From GWE2-40-63 sp050179685 (GTDB lineage: Bacteria; Bacteroidota; Bacteroidia; Bacteroidales; SZUA-534): a DNA stretch of 64,000 nt. Position numbers and translations under genes: made by a program. Location: contig JBFXEW010000022.1 in NCBI GenBank assembly GCA_050179685.1, positions 24,163 through 88,162 on the forward strand, written 5' to 3'. How positions within the stretch are numbered: the stretch's first letter is position 1; every line of letters begins with the position of its first letter. Below, piece by piece: positions 27,801 through 36,101 of the stretch. Below the pieces are notes generated by a model. It was not told the DNA's origin. It did not search any database and saw only the letters and a list, made by a program, of their open reading frames with translations.

Positions 27801-28015
27801 CCCGCATAACTGCTAATGTAAATATATCCCTGGCTCGATTGAATTATTTGCAATACGGAGTTTGTTGGCAGATTATTCGAGGTATTGTAGGGCGTGAAAT
27901 TGAATTGATGCAGGGGTTTGTTTTTTGCGAATTGGTTAGGAACTGTTTGTGCATTTAACACAAAAGCTGCCGTGATAGTCAGGAAAACTAACAATAAATA
28001 TCTTTTAAAAACCAT
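24833..28015 (-). CDS. Two-component regulator propeller sensor histidine kinase
   Basis: 1,060 residues. Signal peptide (LLLVFLTITAAFVLNAQ), then about 14 propeller blades (two-component regulator propeller type, recurring words such as NLWIGTRNHGLLKMNPEG and GNIWIGASSGLFRID), a Y_Y_Y domain (about 660-745, LTFEFTALSLLEPQKNQFKY), one membrane helix (about 755-775), a coiled coil, a HisKA domain with phosphoacceptor H842 (VAHDLRSPMGNF) and a HATPase ending GKGTTFHFTLPA. Unlike many hybrid sensors of this kind it has no receiver or AraC output domain, so it needs a separate response regulator, none of which is adjacent. It probably senses a periplasmic ligand. Confidence 0.94.
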   Translation of the reverse strand: MVFKRYLLLVFLTITAAFVLNAQTVPNQFAKNKPLHQFNFTPYNTSNNLPTNSVLQIIQSSQGYIYISSYAGLIQFDGNRFVRFNKKNTPEFKSNITGRIKEDHFGTLWITTQGSGLISYKEGKFISHGLNQGIENIFRAIYIDSANNIWSASPEKGWFIYDGQQFELLKWHKPLQDIEVRTIEEGADGAIYFGTLGHGLFVFKDGKLEQIPPEKYNDALWVYTIFRCKKNQLWIGTSQGLFLFDGKQFKSLDIPNIATVNSITQDSTGNIWIGASSGLFRIDSETMRVEHLDKALGLPSCFINSLTIDHEGSLWLTNYKGGIIQLKDGMFINYHQSVGLRGKVVNSVIEVDPGHFLIGFDNGAIDQLENGRIKPYQTKHKLKNSRIRHILKDSRKNLWISSYNGLLKIEPNGKEYFFHPKNGFPSSKIRITFEDSEKNLWIGTRNHGLLKMNPEGTLKIFDNSSGFNSLLVMSINEYDGKMYVGTNDGGLFVIENDTVIQVLDKTSGLPSNIIFNTYRDAELNLWIAMNGGLVLVKNDSIRVLTVNNGLEDDSPYDVLEDNLGNLWLPSASGIMKLNKNEILNHFQYNPQNQISCILYTQKDGMQHEECNANALSIKATDGSLLFPTIEGVVQVNPDIKIQNTKVPNVIIENLFVNNQPVDLHQPIIIPPGKNRLTFEFTALSLLEPQKNQFKYQLIGYDDYFVDARGTRTVSFTNLAPGSYTFKVLASNNNNIWNETGDSVYFTIKPRFFQTYTFYGLLGVFLLGLVFLIYKIRVRQYKYRQQILEALVKRRTHQVMLKNKTLEEQKQEIQSQAEKLAEQKDVLEKLNTDKDKMFSIVAHDLRSPMGNFKAMLENLSNKPELYDENRRQKVLQALNEMAKNTYDLLENLLNWSKTQMGVINFEPDVIEILPILKDVLKLAEPLAQKKNISIKIKIPPSLTVYADANMVRTIFRNLIMNAIKFTDMLGNIEVTSTISENSVQFSVMDNGVGLTPQIQEKLFTNKYLQTSLGTHNEKGSGLGLLLCKEFVSINQGNIWVESVYGKGTTFHFTLPAKPGID

Positions 28016-28255
28016 GTAACCAATTTGCTTGAATACTGTTGCAATTTAACAATTTATATAACAATTGTTTTTTGATATTGTTAAATCGGAATAAAATAAT
28101 TTTATTGTTAGATGTAACTATTTATTGTTTTTAACGACTCGGGTTTAAAAGCTCCGTAATTAGGATAAAATACGACTTTGGCACCATTTTCTTTCGATAA
28201 TAAATTATGAAATAAAAAAAAAATGTTAGTTTCGAAAACTAAAAATAATTAGCTC

Positions 28256-28960
28256 GTGAAATTCATTTTTGTTTTCATTGTTTCTACTACCCTATTTGTA
28301 AGCAACATGTTTGCTCAAATCTCTGAAAATAATATTCATTTATTTGATGCTAAATATGGAAAAGATCCGGAATTATTTAAAGGCATTAAGTATACTGACT
28401 ACCGTCGGGTTGACTTTGGACATTCATTTATATATACTGAGAATAGTTTGGAGGGCTCTCTTTCCTATAAAAGAGTAGTCTATGAAAATGTTATACTTAA
28501 CTATGATGTGTTTGAGCAAGTATTACTCTTAACATATAAAAATAATATTGGTGCGCTGGTTCAATTGGTTTTGCTCACCAGATATGTTGATTCATTTACA
28601 ATTGGAAACGATACCTTTATAAAAAACACTTATACTGAACTTTCGGTACCATTTATTCGATTATTTGGTGATGAAAATGGGGTTCAATGCATTATTACCT
28701 ATGAAAAAGATTATAGTTTTAATAATAAGGCTAGTGAATCAGGTTTTGGGTATTCAGAACTTATTATGAAGAAATATTTGCTTGTGGATAAGAAACCCAT
28801 AAGGTTAACGAGAAAGAAACAGTTAATTAATTATTTGCCGGAGAATAAAAAGGAATTGTGTAAAGCTTATTTAAAAAAGGTTAAGATGAAATTTAGACAA
28901 ATGAATGAAATTCAGTTAGTAAGCTTGTGCCATTATTTAAATACCAATCCCAATGAATAA
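28256..28960 (+). CDS. Exported protein, unknown function, first gene of TonB/DUF4249 unit
   Basis: 234 residues starting at a GTG. The signal peptide is clear (FIFVFIVSTTLFVSNMFAQ). The mature protein is rich in aromatic, Lys and Asn residues and shows no motif that I recognise; the last third is basic (KKPIRLTRKKQLINYL, KAYLKKVKMKFRQ). It overlaps the following TonB-receptor gene by 8 bp, and the unit of four genes runs to 34664. A+T content looks higher than in the flanking genes throughout the unit. It may be a periplasmic accessory to the receptor. Confidence 0.75.
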   Translation: MKFIFVFIVSTTLFVSNMFAQISENNIHLFDAKYGKDPELFKGIKYTDYRRVDFGHSFIYTENSLEGSLSYKRVVYENVILNYDVFEQVLLLTYKNNIGALVQLVLLTRYVDSFTIGNDTFIKNTYTELSVPFIRLFGDENGVQCIITYEKDYSFNNKASESGFGYSELIMKKYLLVDKKPIRLTRKKQLINYLPENKKELCKAYLKKVKMKFRQMNEIQLVSLCHYLNTNPNE

Positions 28961-31730
28961 ATGTTTATTTGTTTTAGTTATTTTCATTTTTCCTTTTTTT
29001 GGGCAGGCACAGGAACAAATTTCAAAAAAATTAGATTGCCATTTTATTAATACACCTCTCGATCAATTTATTGAAAACATTCAACAAGAGTTTCATGTTC
29101 GGTTTTATTATAAAGAATCATGGCTTAAAAAGACACCGGTTACAGTAAACGGTGACAGTTTAAATTTATCAACAATCTTAAACCAGGCTTTAAAATACAC
29201 ACAATTAAGCTACATTTTCATTGAGCCCAATTTGGTTGTCTTAGTAGAAAAAGCCAATAGAATTGAAGATGTTCCCCTTTTGTTGGGAGTTGAAAGTCAA
29301 ATTTCTGATTCTTATCAAGATCAATCAAAGGTTGAAGATTCCCGATTTTTACGCGGAAGAAAAACGGAAGAGAAGAAAACAATTGATATTGGGAAGAAAG
29401 AAGAACAGACATTTGGGAAAAAGATTAGAATAGTAGGACATATTTATGATAAAGGAAGTAAAGAGCCTTTAATTGGGGCAACTTTGTATCTTCCCGAGCT
29501 TGGGATAGGAGCAGCAACTAAAGAGAACGGTGAACTCGAATTGGTGCTCAATCCGGGTACCTATTCTGCAGAATTCCGCTGCATAGGAATGCAAAGTGAA
29601 AAGTGTCAGATAAATGCCTACAAAAGCGGGGTATTTAATTTCCCAATGGTTAAAGAAGTGCAGTCACTCGACGAAATTACGGTAAGTGCCAATCAGGATT
29701 ACAAAATACGGGGAAGTCAGGCGGGATTGGACAAGATAGATATTAAAGCGGTTAAGGAGCTTCCCTCGTTAATGGGCGAACGCGATATTGTAAAAATATC
29801 TCAATTATTACCAGGTGTTGTAAGTGTAAGTGAAGGTTCCGGAGGTATTAACGTGCGTGGAGGAAATGCCGATCAAAACCTGCTATACGTGAATAACATC
29901 CCGATTTATAATAGCTCTCATGTGTTTGGATTTTTCACCGCATTAAATCCTACTATTATTAACGATTTTTCAATGTATAAAGGATTTATTCCAGCACAAT
30001 ATGGAGGCCGCCTTTCAAGTATTTTTTTGGCTGAGACACGAAAAGGAAATAAACAAAAACTATTTGCTCAGGGAGGCATTAGTCCTATTTCAGCAAATGC
30101 CGAAGTTGAAGGGCCTGTTATTAAAGATAAGCTTTCGTATGTTGTTAGTGGACGTTCCACTTATTCTGACTGGATAATGAAGCGTTTGCCTAATGAGGAT
30201 TTAAGACAAAGTAGTGTAAATTTTAATGATGTAGCCTTAGGGTTTGATTATGAAATAAATAATACTAACAAATTGCAATTGCTTGGTTATTCCAGTCACG
30301 ATTTTTTCAATCTAAATGGGAAAAATGAGTACAGTTATAACAATTTGGGAGCCGGATTTAATTATTTTCATCGTTTTTCTGAACGCCTAAAGTCGCAGTT
30401 TATTGGTGTGTACGCAAAGTACGGTTTTACAACTCAGGACAGGAATTTTATTTCAGAAGCCTATAAACATTCCTACCAACTGGAACATACAGAGTTAAAA
30501 GCTTCTTTCAATTTAAATGGTACAGAAAAACATTTACTTGATTTTGGTTTTAATGTTATTAACTACAAGCTAAATCGGGGTGTTATAAGCCCTTTAGGCG
30601 AAGAGTCGGATAGGAGAATCAGTGATTTAGGCCAGGAACAAGGCTTTGAAAATGCAATCTATTTTAATGAGACATTTAAGGCAACCAAATGGCTTGAGAT
30701 TCAAGCGGGGTTGAGGTATAGCTTCTTTATGAATCTTGGACCCGGGAATGTAAATAGTTATTATCCCGATGGTCCCAGAAAAATTGACCGAATTTCAGAA
30801 GTAAAACCTTATAAAAGAGGTGAAATTATTAGCAGTTACCAACGTCCTGAATTTAGGATTGCTACGGATATAAAAACAGGGACATTCAGTTCGTTTAAAA
30901 TGGCTTATAATGAAATGAGTCAATATTTGTTTTTATTGAACAGTTCATTTTCGATTAATCCGACCGATCAGTGGAAATTGGTTGATACCTACATCAAGCC
31001 TGGATTTTCAAAACAATTGTCGATGGGTTTTTACCAAACCCTGCCCTCATTTGGTATTACGTTTTCGTCAGAAGGATATATTAAAAGGGCCGAAAATATT
31101 TTAGAGTTTAGCGATGGTGCTGATTTTATAAACACCAAACAGGTTGAAACCATGGCGCTGCAAGGCGATCAGGATGCGTACGGAATGGAGTTTATGGTAG
31201 CAAAAGAAGGAGGAAGGTTGAATGGATGGATTAGTTATACTTACTCCCGATCGATGATGACTGTTGACGGAAATAGTGATTGGGAAAAAATTAATAAAGG
31301 AATTACTTACCCTTCTAATTTTGATAAACCCAATGTGTTGAATGTAGTGGGTAATTTGAGATTTAACCGTCGGTTAGTCCTATCATCAACCATGGTTTAT
31401 AGTACAGGTAGACCAATTACTTTACCTAAATCGGTTTATTTTATTGAAGGGAATCGCTATGTCGATTATTCAAATCGCAATGAATATAGGGTTCCGGATT
31501 ATTTTAGAATTGATGTGTCGCTTACGCTCGAAGGTAATCTTAAAGCAAAAAAACCTTTGCATAGTTATTGGATGTTAAATGTTTATAATCTAACGGGGCG
31601 CAAGAATCCTTACTCAATTTATTTTCAAGCAGAAGAGGGTATGATAAAAGGTTATCAATATTCAGTTATAGGTGTACCTGTGTTTACTATTTCGTGGAAC
31701 TTTAAATTAGGTAATTATGCAAATGAATAA
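28953..31730 (+). CDS. TonB-dependent receptor with STN and carboxypeptidase-like domains
   Basis: 925 residues. Signal peptide (LFVLVIFIFPFFGQAQ); an STN secretin/TonB N-terminal domain (about 25-100, CHFINTPLDQFIENIQQEFH) of the kind that signals to anti-sigma systems; a low-complexity linker (about 110-150); a carboxypeptidase-regulatory-like domain (about 158-240, IYDKGSKEPLIGATLYLPE); a TonB plug (about 265-370, LLPGVVSVSEGSGGINVRGG, AQYGGRLSSIF); then the outer-membrane barrel. No SusD partner follows; instead a DUF4249 lipoprotein overlaps its end by 14 bp. The STN domain suggests regulated uptake, but no FecI/FecR genes adjoin. The substrate is unknown. Confidence 0.93.
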   Translation: MNKCLFVLVIFIFPFFGQAQEQISKKLDCHFINTPLDQFIENIQQEFHVRFYYKESWLKKTPVTVNGDSLNLSTILNQALKYTQLSYIFIEPNLVVLVEKANRIEDVPLLLGVESQISDSYQDQSKVEDSRFLRGRKTEEKKTIDIGKKEEQTFGKKIRIVGHIYDKGSKEPLIGATLYLPELGIGAATKENGELELVLNPGTYSAEFRCIGMQSEKCQINAYKSGVFNFPMVKEVQSLDEITVSANQDYKIRGSQAGLDKIDIKAVKELPSLMGERDIVKISQLLPGVVSVSEGSGGINVRGGNADQNLLYVNNIPIYNSSHVFGFFTALNPTIINDFSMYKGFIPAQYGGRLSSIFLAETRKGNKQKLFAQGGISPISANAEVEGPVIKDKLSYVVSGRSTYSDWIMKRLPNEDLRQSSVNFNDVALGFDYEINNTNKLQLLGYSSHDFFNLNGKNEYSYNNLGAGFNYFHRFSERLKSQFIGVYAKYGFTTQDRNFISEAYKHSYQLEHTELKASFNLNGTEKHLLDFGFNVINYKLNRGVISPLGEESDRRISDLGQEQGFENAIYFNETFKATKWLEIQAGLRYSFFMNLGPGNVNSYYPDGPRKIDRISEVKPYKRGEIISSYQRPEFRIATDIKTGTFSSFKMAYNEMSQYLFLLNSSFSINPTDQWKLVDTYIKPGFSKQLSMGFYQTLPSFGITFSSEGYIKRAENILEFSDGADFINTKQVETMALQGDQDAYGMEFMVAKEGGRLNGWISYTYSRSMMTVDGNSDWEKINKGITYPSNFDKPNVLNVVGNLRFNRRLVLSSTMVYSTGRPITLPKSVYFIEGNRYVDYSNRNEYRVPDYFRIDVSLTLEGNLKAKKPLHSYWMLNVYNLTGRKNPYSIYFQAEEGMIKGYQYSVIGVPVFTISWNFKLGNYANE

Positions 31731-32889
31731 AGGATTAATCTTTATATGGTTTTTTCTATCGGCTTTAATGGTGTCATGCATCGATCGCTATTTTATCGAA
31801 AATGAAGTTGATTTTCAACCTACATTAGTTATTGAAGGAACTATTACCGATGAACAAGAATTACAAAAGATAGTTATATCCCGTTCTTCAAGTTTGGAAA
31901 GTATGGAATTTCAGTACGTTGATAATGCATTGGTAACTGTTATTTCTGATAATGGAACAGATTTTCATTTTAATTTTGATTATGAATCCAAGGTTTATAT
32001 CGGTCTGATTCCACTACATTATTTAATACCCGGAAATGCATTCAAACTTAGAGTTCAATATGAAAATAAGATATATGAATCGACTTTTGAAACCATGAGT
32101 AAAACTCCGGTGGTGGATTCCGTATATCATGAATTGCAAATAAATCAGTTTTTTGAGAATGAAAGTAATCCGCGGACGGGACTGCAATTTTATCTCGATT
32201 TGAGAGTAGATAAGGAATACAGTAGCTATTACCGATGGAAACTTGAAGAAACATATGAATACCATGCTACCTGGCCAATTGGGGAATATTGGGCTGGAGG
32301 TTGGGTAGATGTTGGTCAGGATTACTCCTATTTTGTTTGTTATAAAACCGAACCAATACAAAATATCTTTTCTGTAACAACCGATTATGTTGACGATGTT
32401 TACTTAAAATATCCGCTTCACTTTGTCGATAACTCTACTCAAAAGCTTTATTATAGATACAGTTTATTGGTAAAGCAATACAGTTTAAGTGCCGATGCTT
32501 ATATTTTTTGGCAACGATTAATGGAGATCAGTCAGAATTCAGGCGGCTTATTCGATAAACAACCAGCTAATATCCAGGGAAACATTACCTGCTTATCCGA
32601 TGTAGATGAAAAAGTTCTGGGTTATTTTTCAGTTTCACAAGTTAGTTCAAAACGAATATTTGTGGATAATACTCCTGAGATGACTTTTACCGATGATTTG
32701 TTTTGCGTTCCAGAACTTCTGGAAATGCCTATTGTAATATACAATTCAAAACCTGAAGATTGGCCATTTTATATTGCTCCTGTTCCCAATGGTGGAGAAC
32801 CAGGTATATATATTGCTCCAAACTATTGCTTCGATTGCCGTAAAGCAGGAGGTACCATAGAAAAACCAGATTTTTGGGATCAAAACTAA
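31717..32889 (+). CDS. DUF4249-family lipoprotein
   Basis: 390 residues. The lipobox VSC gives lipidated C21 after a short signal peptide. The family's characteristic opening follows (LVIEGTITDEQELQKIVISRSSS), then an immunoglobulin-like start and a long body with paired cysteines near the end (NYCFDCRKAGG). DUF4249 proteins are typically encoded directly after STN-type TonB receptors in Bacteroidota, as here, and are thought of as their surface partners, somewhat as SusD is for SusC. It overlaps the receptor gene by 14 bp. The biochemical role is unknown. Confidence 0.9.
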   Translation: MQMNKGLIFIWFFLSALMVSCIDRYFIENEVDFQPTLVIEGTITDEQELQKIVISRSSSLESMEFQYVDNALVTVISDNGTDFHFNFDYESKVYIGLIPLHYLIPGNAFKLRVQYENKIYESTFETMSKTPVVDSVYHELQINQFFENESNPRTGLQFYLDLRVDKEYSSYYRWKLEETYEYHATWPIGEYWAGGWVDVGQDYSYFVCYKTEPIQNIFSVTTDYVDDVYLKYPLHFVDNSTQKLYYRYSLLVKQYSLSADAYIFWQRLMEISQNSGGLFDKQPANIQGNITCLSDVDEKVLGYFSVSQVSSKRIFVDNTPEMTFTDDLFCVPELLEMPIVIYNSKPEDWPFYIAPVPNGGEPGIYIAPNYCFDCRKAGGTIEKPDFWDQN

Positions 32890-32918
32890 ATAGAATTCAT
32901 ATTTGATAAATAAATGCC

Positions 32919-34664
32919 ATGCGTTTGATAACTGATTCTCATAAAGCTATAGAAACTAGAAGTATATTTATGTTGTTAGTAGATGGTACAAAGGTTTCCA
33001 TTAGGAATCTGTTGATATTTGTTTTGTTTTTTATTAACACGATATCATTTGGTCAAACGAACCCTGAAAGTGAGAATCTACTTTTCTTGGAGCGATTTGA
33101 GTTAGTAACCGATCGTAATATCTACACCATTGGAGAATCCATACATTTTATGGCAATGGAAGTTACAAGTATTAATAAATCGGAAACTACTTTTAGCAGC
33201 GTATTAAATGCTGAACTAATTTCTTTTGATGGGACGGTACTCAATCAGCAAAAATTTCCTCTAATTAATGCTGTCACCAATGGTGTGATTCATATTCCAG
33301 AAGGAGTTCAATCGGGAGTATATTATCTTAGAATTTATACCCGCTTTATGCGAAATTTTGGACCTGAGCATTATACATATGTTCCCATTACTTTATTGAA
33401 TTATAAAACAGATGAAGTATTACAGCGTCCTTTAAATTATTTTGCGGATTTTTATTTGGATACTTTGGCAAAAAACGAAATGCAAGTCAATTCAATAAAG
33501 CTCTTAAGTCAATCGGTTTTAAAAAGAGAAAATCAGAAGTTAACGATTTCAGTACCGAAGAAGCAAAAACTATTAAGTGAAGTTGTTTCTGTGGTTCCTG
33601 AATTTTTATATGTGCCTACCCAAATTAAGGTAGTTTCAAAAAAATTACATAAGCAGGTAACTTATCAATTTTTGCCTGAAACAAGGGGAATAAGTTTAAG
33701 TGGTTTATTGATTGACAATCAATCGCAATTACCCGTTCCCTATCAGGGGGTAAATTTATCTTTTATAGGTACAGAAAGATTCAATTTGGCCGTATTGAGT
33801 GATTCTTCAGGAAGATTCTTTTTCAGTTTTCCACCGGTTAAGGGGAAAAAGGAACTATTAATAACATCGCCCCATAAAAACAATCTTTCAATAAAAGTAG
33901 ATAATGATTTTTGTACTGAGCCGGTAAAATTACCCTATATTCCTTTGATGCTTGGTAGTGATTCAAACATCCCTATAGTTGATTTGATTAAACAAAGCGT
34001 TATAAACCAACAGTTTATTTCAAATAAAACTGATATACTTAATTCTGTTTTACCTGATGATGAAGTATATTATGAGGAACCCTCTCAGAGCATTGTGTTG
34101 AGCGATTATATACCTATGCCAAAGCTAAGCGACTATTTTTATGAATTACTTACTTTAGCTGCAGTCCGTAAACAGAATGAAAATTATTACCTTCAGGTAT
34201 ATGGTACTGCCAGTGAATTACGAATCTTTCCCCCGCTGGTACTAATCGATAATATAATTGTAACCGAAATCGATAAACTGCTCGAGGTTTCGCCCAAGCG
34301 GATAGAACGTATCGAAATATTGAACAAACCTTATATTAAAGGCGATTTAACTTACGGCGGTATAGTAAATATTTTTTCGAAAGAAGGCGATTTAGCCGGT
34401 ATGGAGCTTCCAAAATCGGGTTTGTTTTTCAATTACCAGTTGTTTTCAGAACTGCAGGCTTTTGATTATGAGCAGGAAATCCCTGAAAATGAACCCATAA
34501 TGCGAAACACCCTTTATTGGAAAGTGTTTGATTCCGATGCGGAAAATCTTTCAGAACTCACATTTAAAGCAGGCGATTTGCCCGGAAAATATATAGTGCA
34601 ATTGTACGGTATTACTCCTGATGGGGAGGTGATTAGCGATACCGCTTCGTTTATGGTGAAATAA
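32919..34664 (+). CDS. Exported protein with carboxypeptidase-regulatory and plug-like segments
   Basis: 581 residues, or 564 if translation starts at the ATG at 32970, which would put the signal peptide (LLIFVLFFINTISFGQ) nearer the N-terminus and may be the true start. The beginning (LVTDRNIYTIGESIHFMAM) resembles the MG2-like beta domains of alpha-2-macroglobulin-type proteins. A carboxypeptidase-regulatory-like segment lies near 255-330 (SGLLIDNQSQLPVPYQGVN), and near 440-480 a plug-like piece (PPLVLIDNIIV, ITKGDLTYGG-type turn, IVNIFSKEG) recalls TonB plugs but without a barrel. It is the last gene of the four-gene unit, before a bidirectional terminator. Similar genes accompany DUF4249 loci; the function is unknown. 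Confidence 0.8.
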   Translation: MRLITDSHKAIETRSIFMLLVDGTKVSIRNLLIFVLFFINTISFGQTNPESENLLFLERFELVTDRNIYTIGESIHFMAMEVTSINKSETTFSSVLNAELISFDGTVLNQQKFPLINAVTNGVIHIPEGVQSGVYYLRIYTRFMRNFGPEHYTYVPITLLNYKTDEVLQRPLNYFADFYLDTLAKNEMQVNSIKLLSQSVLKRENQKLTISVPKKQKLLSEVVSVVPEFLYVPTQIKVVSKKLHKQVTYQFLPETRGISLSGLLIDNQSQLPVPYQGVNLSFIGTERFNLAVLSDSSGRFFFSFPPVKGKKELLITSPHKNNLSIKVDNDFCTEPVKLPYIPLMLGSDSNIPIVDLIKQSVINQQFISNKTDILNSVLPDDEVYYEEPSQSIVLSDYIPMPKLSDYFYELLTLAAVRKQNENYYLQVYGTASELRIFPPLVLIDNIIVTEIDKLLEVSPKRIERIEILNKPYIKGDLTYGGIVNIFSKEGDLAGMELPKSGLFFNYQLFSELQAFDYEQEIPENEPIMRNTLYWKVFDSDAENLSELTFKAGDLPGKYIVQLYGITPDGEVISDTASFMVK

Positions 34665-34701
34665 AAAAAAAGAGCCGGAGTTTAAAACCCGGCTCTTTTT
34701 T
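34664..34701. terminator. Bidirectional terminator between convergent units
   Basis: Stem AGAGCCGG (34671-34678) with CCGGCTCT (34689-34696), flanked by an A run on the left and a T run on the right, so it works on both strands. It separates the DUF4249 unit from the leftward oxidoreductase operon ending at 34720. Confidence 0.88.
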
Positions 34702-34719
34702 GTATATCAATGCTGCGTT

Positions 34720-35271
34720 TTAATTCACAGCAAACTTAGCAACTTTCTCCATACCCACCTTAATGGCATCAAGGTTCATGGGTATTAGTTTGTGATGTCG
34801 CTCTGGCAGTGATTTTTCAAGCCCTTTTTGAACATTATCCATTTTAACTATGGGGCGTATTTTAATGTAAGCACCCATAACAATCATGTTAAATGTTTTT
34901 GGATTACCCATTTTGGCGGCTTCTTCAGCACCTTCGATGGAATAAATTTCAATGTCTTTCCGTTGGGGCGGACGTGTTATTCCATTCGGGTCGAAAAGCA
35001 ACAAACCACCGGGTTTAACTGTGCTTTCAAATTTGTCGAGCGACTGTTGATTCAGAATGATGGCAGTATCAAACTCATGAATAATGGGCGAGCTGATGCG
35101 CTCATCGCTGATGATTACGGTAACATTGGCTGTACCACCGCGCATTTCAGGACCATAACTGGGCATCCAGCTTACTTCCTGATTTTGCATCACTCCCGAG
35201 TAGGCTAAAATTTTACCCATCGACAGTACACCTTGTCCACCAAAACCAGCTATTATAATCTCTTCGGTCAT
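34720..35271 (-). CDS. 2-oxoacid:ferredoxin oxidoreductase, gamma subunit
   Basis: 183 residues of the pyruvate/ketoisovalerate oxidoreductase gamma family. The N-terminal IIIAGFGGQGVLSMGKILAYSG and the motif SYGPEMRGGTANVTVIIS are diagnostic. It is the last gene of an operon running aminotransferase, delta, alpha, beta, gamma. The complex oxidatively decarboxylates a 2-oxoacid to the acyl-CoA, reducing ferredoxin. Starts 18 bp after the beta subunit. Confidence 0.94.
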   Translation of the reverse strand: MTEEIIIAGFGGQGVLSMGKILAYSGVMQNQEVSWMPSYGPEMRGGTANVTVIISDERISSPIIHEFDTAIILNQQSLDKFESTVKPGGLLLFDPNGITRPPQRKDIEIYSIEGAEEAAKMGNPKTFNMIVMGAYIKIRPIVKMDNVQKGLEKSLPERHHKLIPMNLDAIKVGMEKVAKFAVN

Positions 35272-35289
35272 AACTTTCAGATTTGCAGG

Positions 35290-36099
35290 TTATTCAATGT
35301 ATTTTTTGTAATCAGCCTCGTTGTCTCTTTCGGCATCTTTTAAGTCACCCAGCGGATAGAATTTGAACATGTGTTCTTCCATCCATTGGTTCGATGCTAC
35401 CGGCGATAGTTTCCATCCCGATGAACAGGTCGATACAATCTCGATAAACGAAGTGCCAATCTTTTTTTCCTGGTTTTCGAAGCCTTTTCTGATGGCCTTT
35501 TTTGCTTTACGTGCCGCTGCAGGTGTGTGAACACTTTGGCGGGTAACGTAGGCAACTCCAGGTAACTGGGCAATCAGTTCGGTAATTTTTAGCGGAAATC
35601 CATGAAGAGCAGCTTCACGTCCGTAAGGACTGGTTGCTGTGGGCATTCCAAGCAGGGTAGTGGGAGCCATTTGGCCGCCGGTCATTCCGTAAATGGCGTT
35701 ATTCACAAAAATAACGGTAATGTTTTCGCCACGGTTGCAGGCGTGCAGAATTTCAGCCGTACCAATCGATGCTAAGTCGCCATCGCCCTGATAGGTAAAT
35801 ACAAAATGATCGGGCATTAAGCGTTTTGCAGCTGTGGCCAGTGCCGGAGCACGTCCGTGAGCTGCTTGTTGCCAGTCAATATCGAGGTAATTGTAGGCTA
35901 AAACCGAGCATCCTACCGGTGAAACACCAATGGTTTTCTCCTGAATGCCCATTTCTTCGATAACTTCGGCAACCAACTTGTGCGATGTGCCATGGCTACA
36001 ACCCGGACAATAGTGCATTTCATTGTCGGTAAGGATTTTTGATTTACTGTAAACCAGGTTTTCCTTTTTTATGATGTCTTTTATTTCTATATCAGCCAT
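35290..36099 (-). CDS. 2-oxoacid:ferredoxin oxidoreductase, beta (TPP-binding) subunit
   Basis: 269 residues. Carries the thiamine-diphosphate-binding motif, here GDGDLASIGTAEILHACNRG with NNAIYGMTGGQ, and the N-terminal YCPGCSHGTSH and PVGCSV segments usual in beta subunits. The start lies 2 bp after the stop of the alpha subunit, indicating coupled translation. Together with alpha it forms the catalytic core. The substrate (branched-chain 2-oxoacid or 2-oxoglutarate) cannot be fixed from sequence. Confidence 0.94.
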   Translation of the reverse strand: MADIEIKDIIKKENLVYSKSKILTDNEMHYCPGCSHGTSHKLVAEVIEEMGIQEKTIGVSPVGCSVLAYNYLDIDWQQAAHGRAPALATAAKRLMPDHFVFTYQGDGDLASIGTAEILHACNRGENITVIFVNNAIYGMTGGQMAPTTLLGMPTATSPYGREAALHGFPLKITELIAQLPGVAYVTRQSVHTPAAARKAKKAIRKGFENQEKKIGTSFIEIVSTCSSGWKLSPVASNQWMEEHMFKFYPLGDLKDAERDNEADYKKYIE

Positions 36100-36101
36100 G
36101 A

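Noticed and set aside
28953..32889. SusC/SusD polysaccharide-utilisation pair
   Set aside because: The receptor has an STN domain, and the partner is a DUF4249 lipoprotein rather than SusD. No glycoside hydrolases adjoin.
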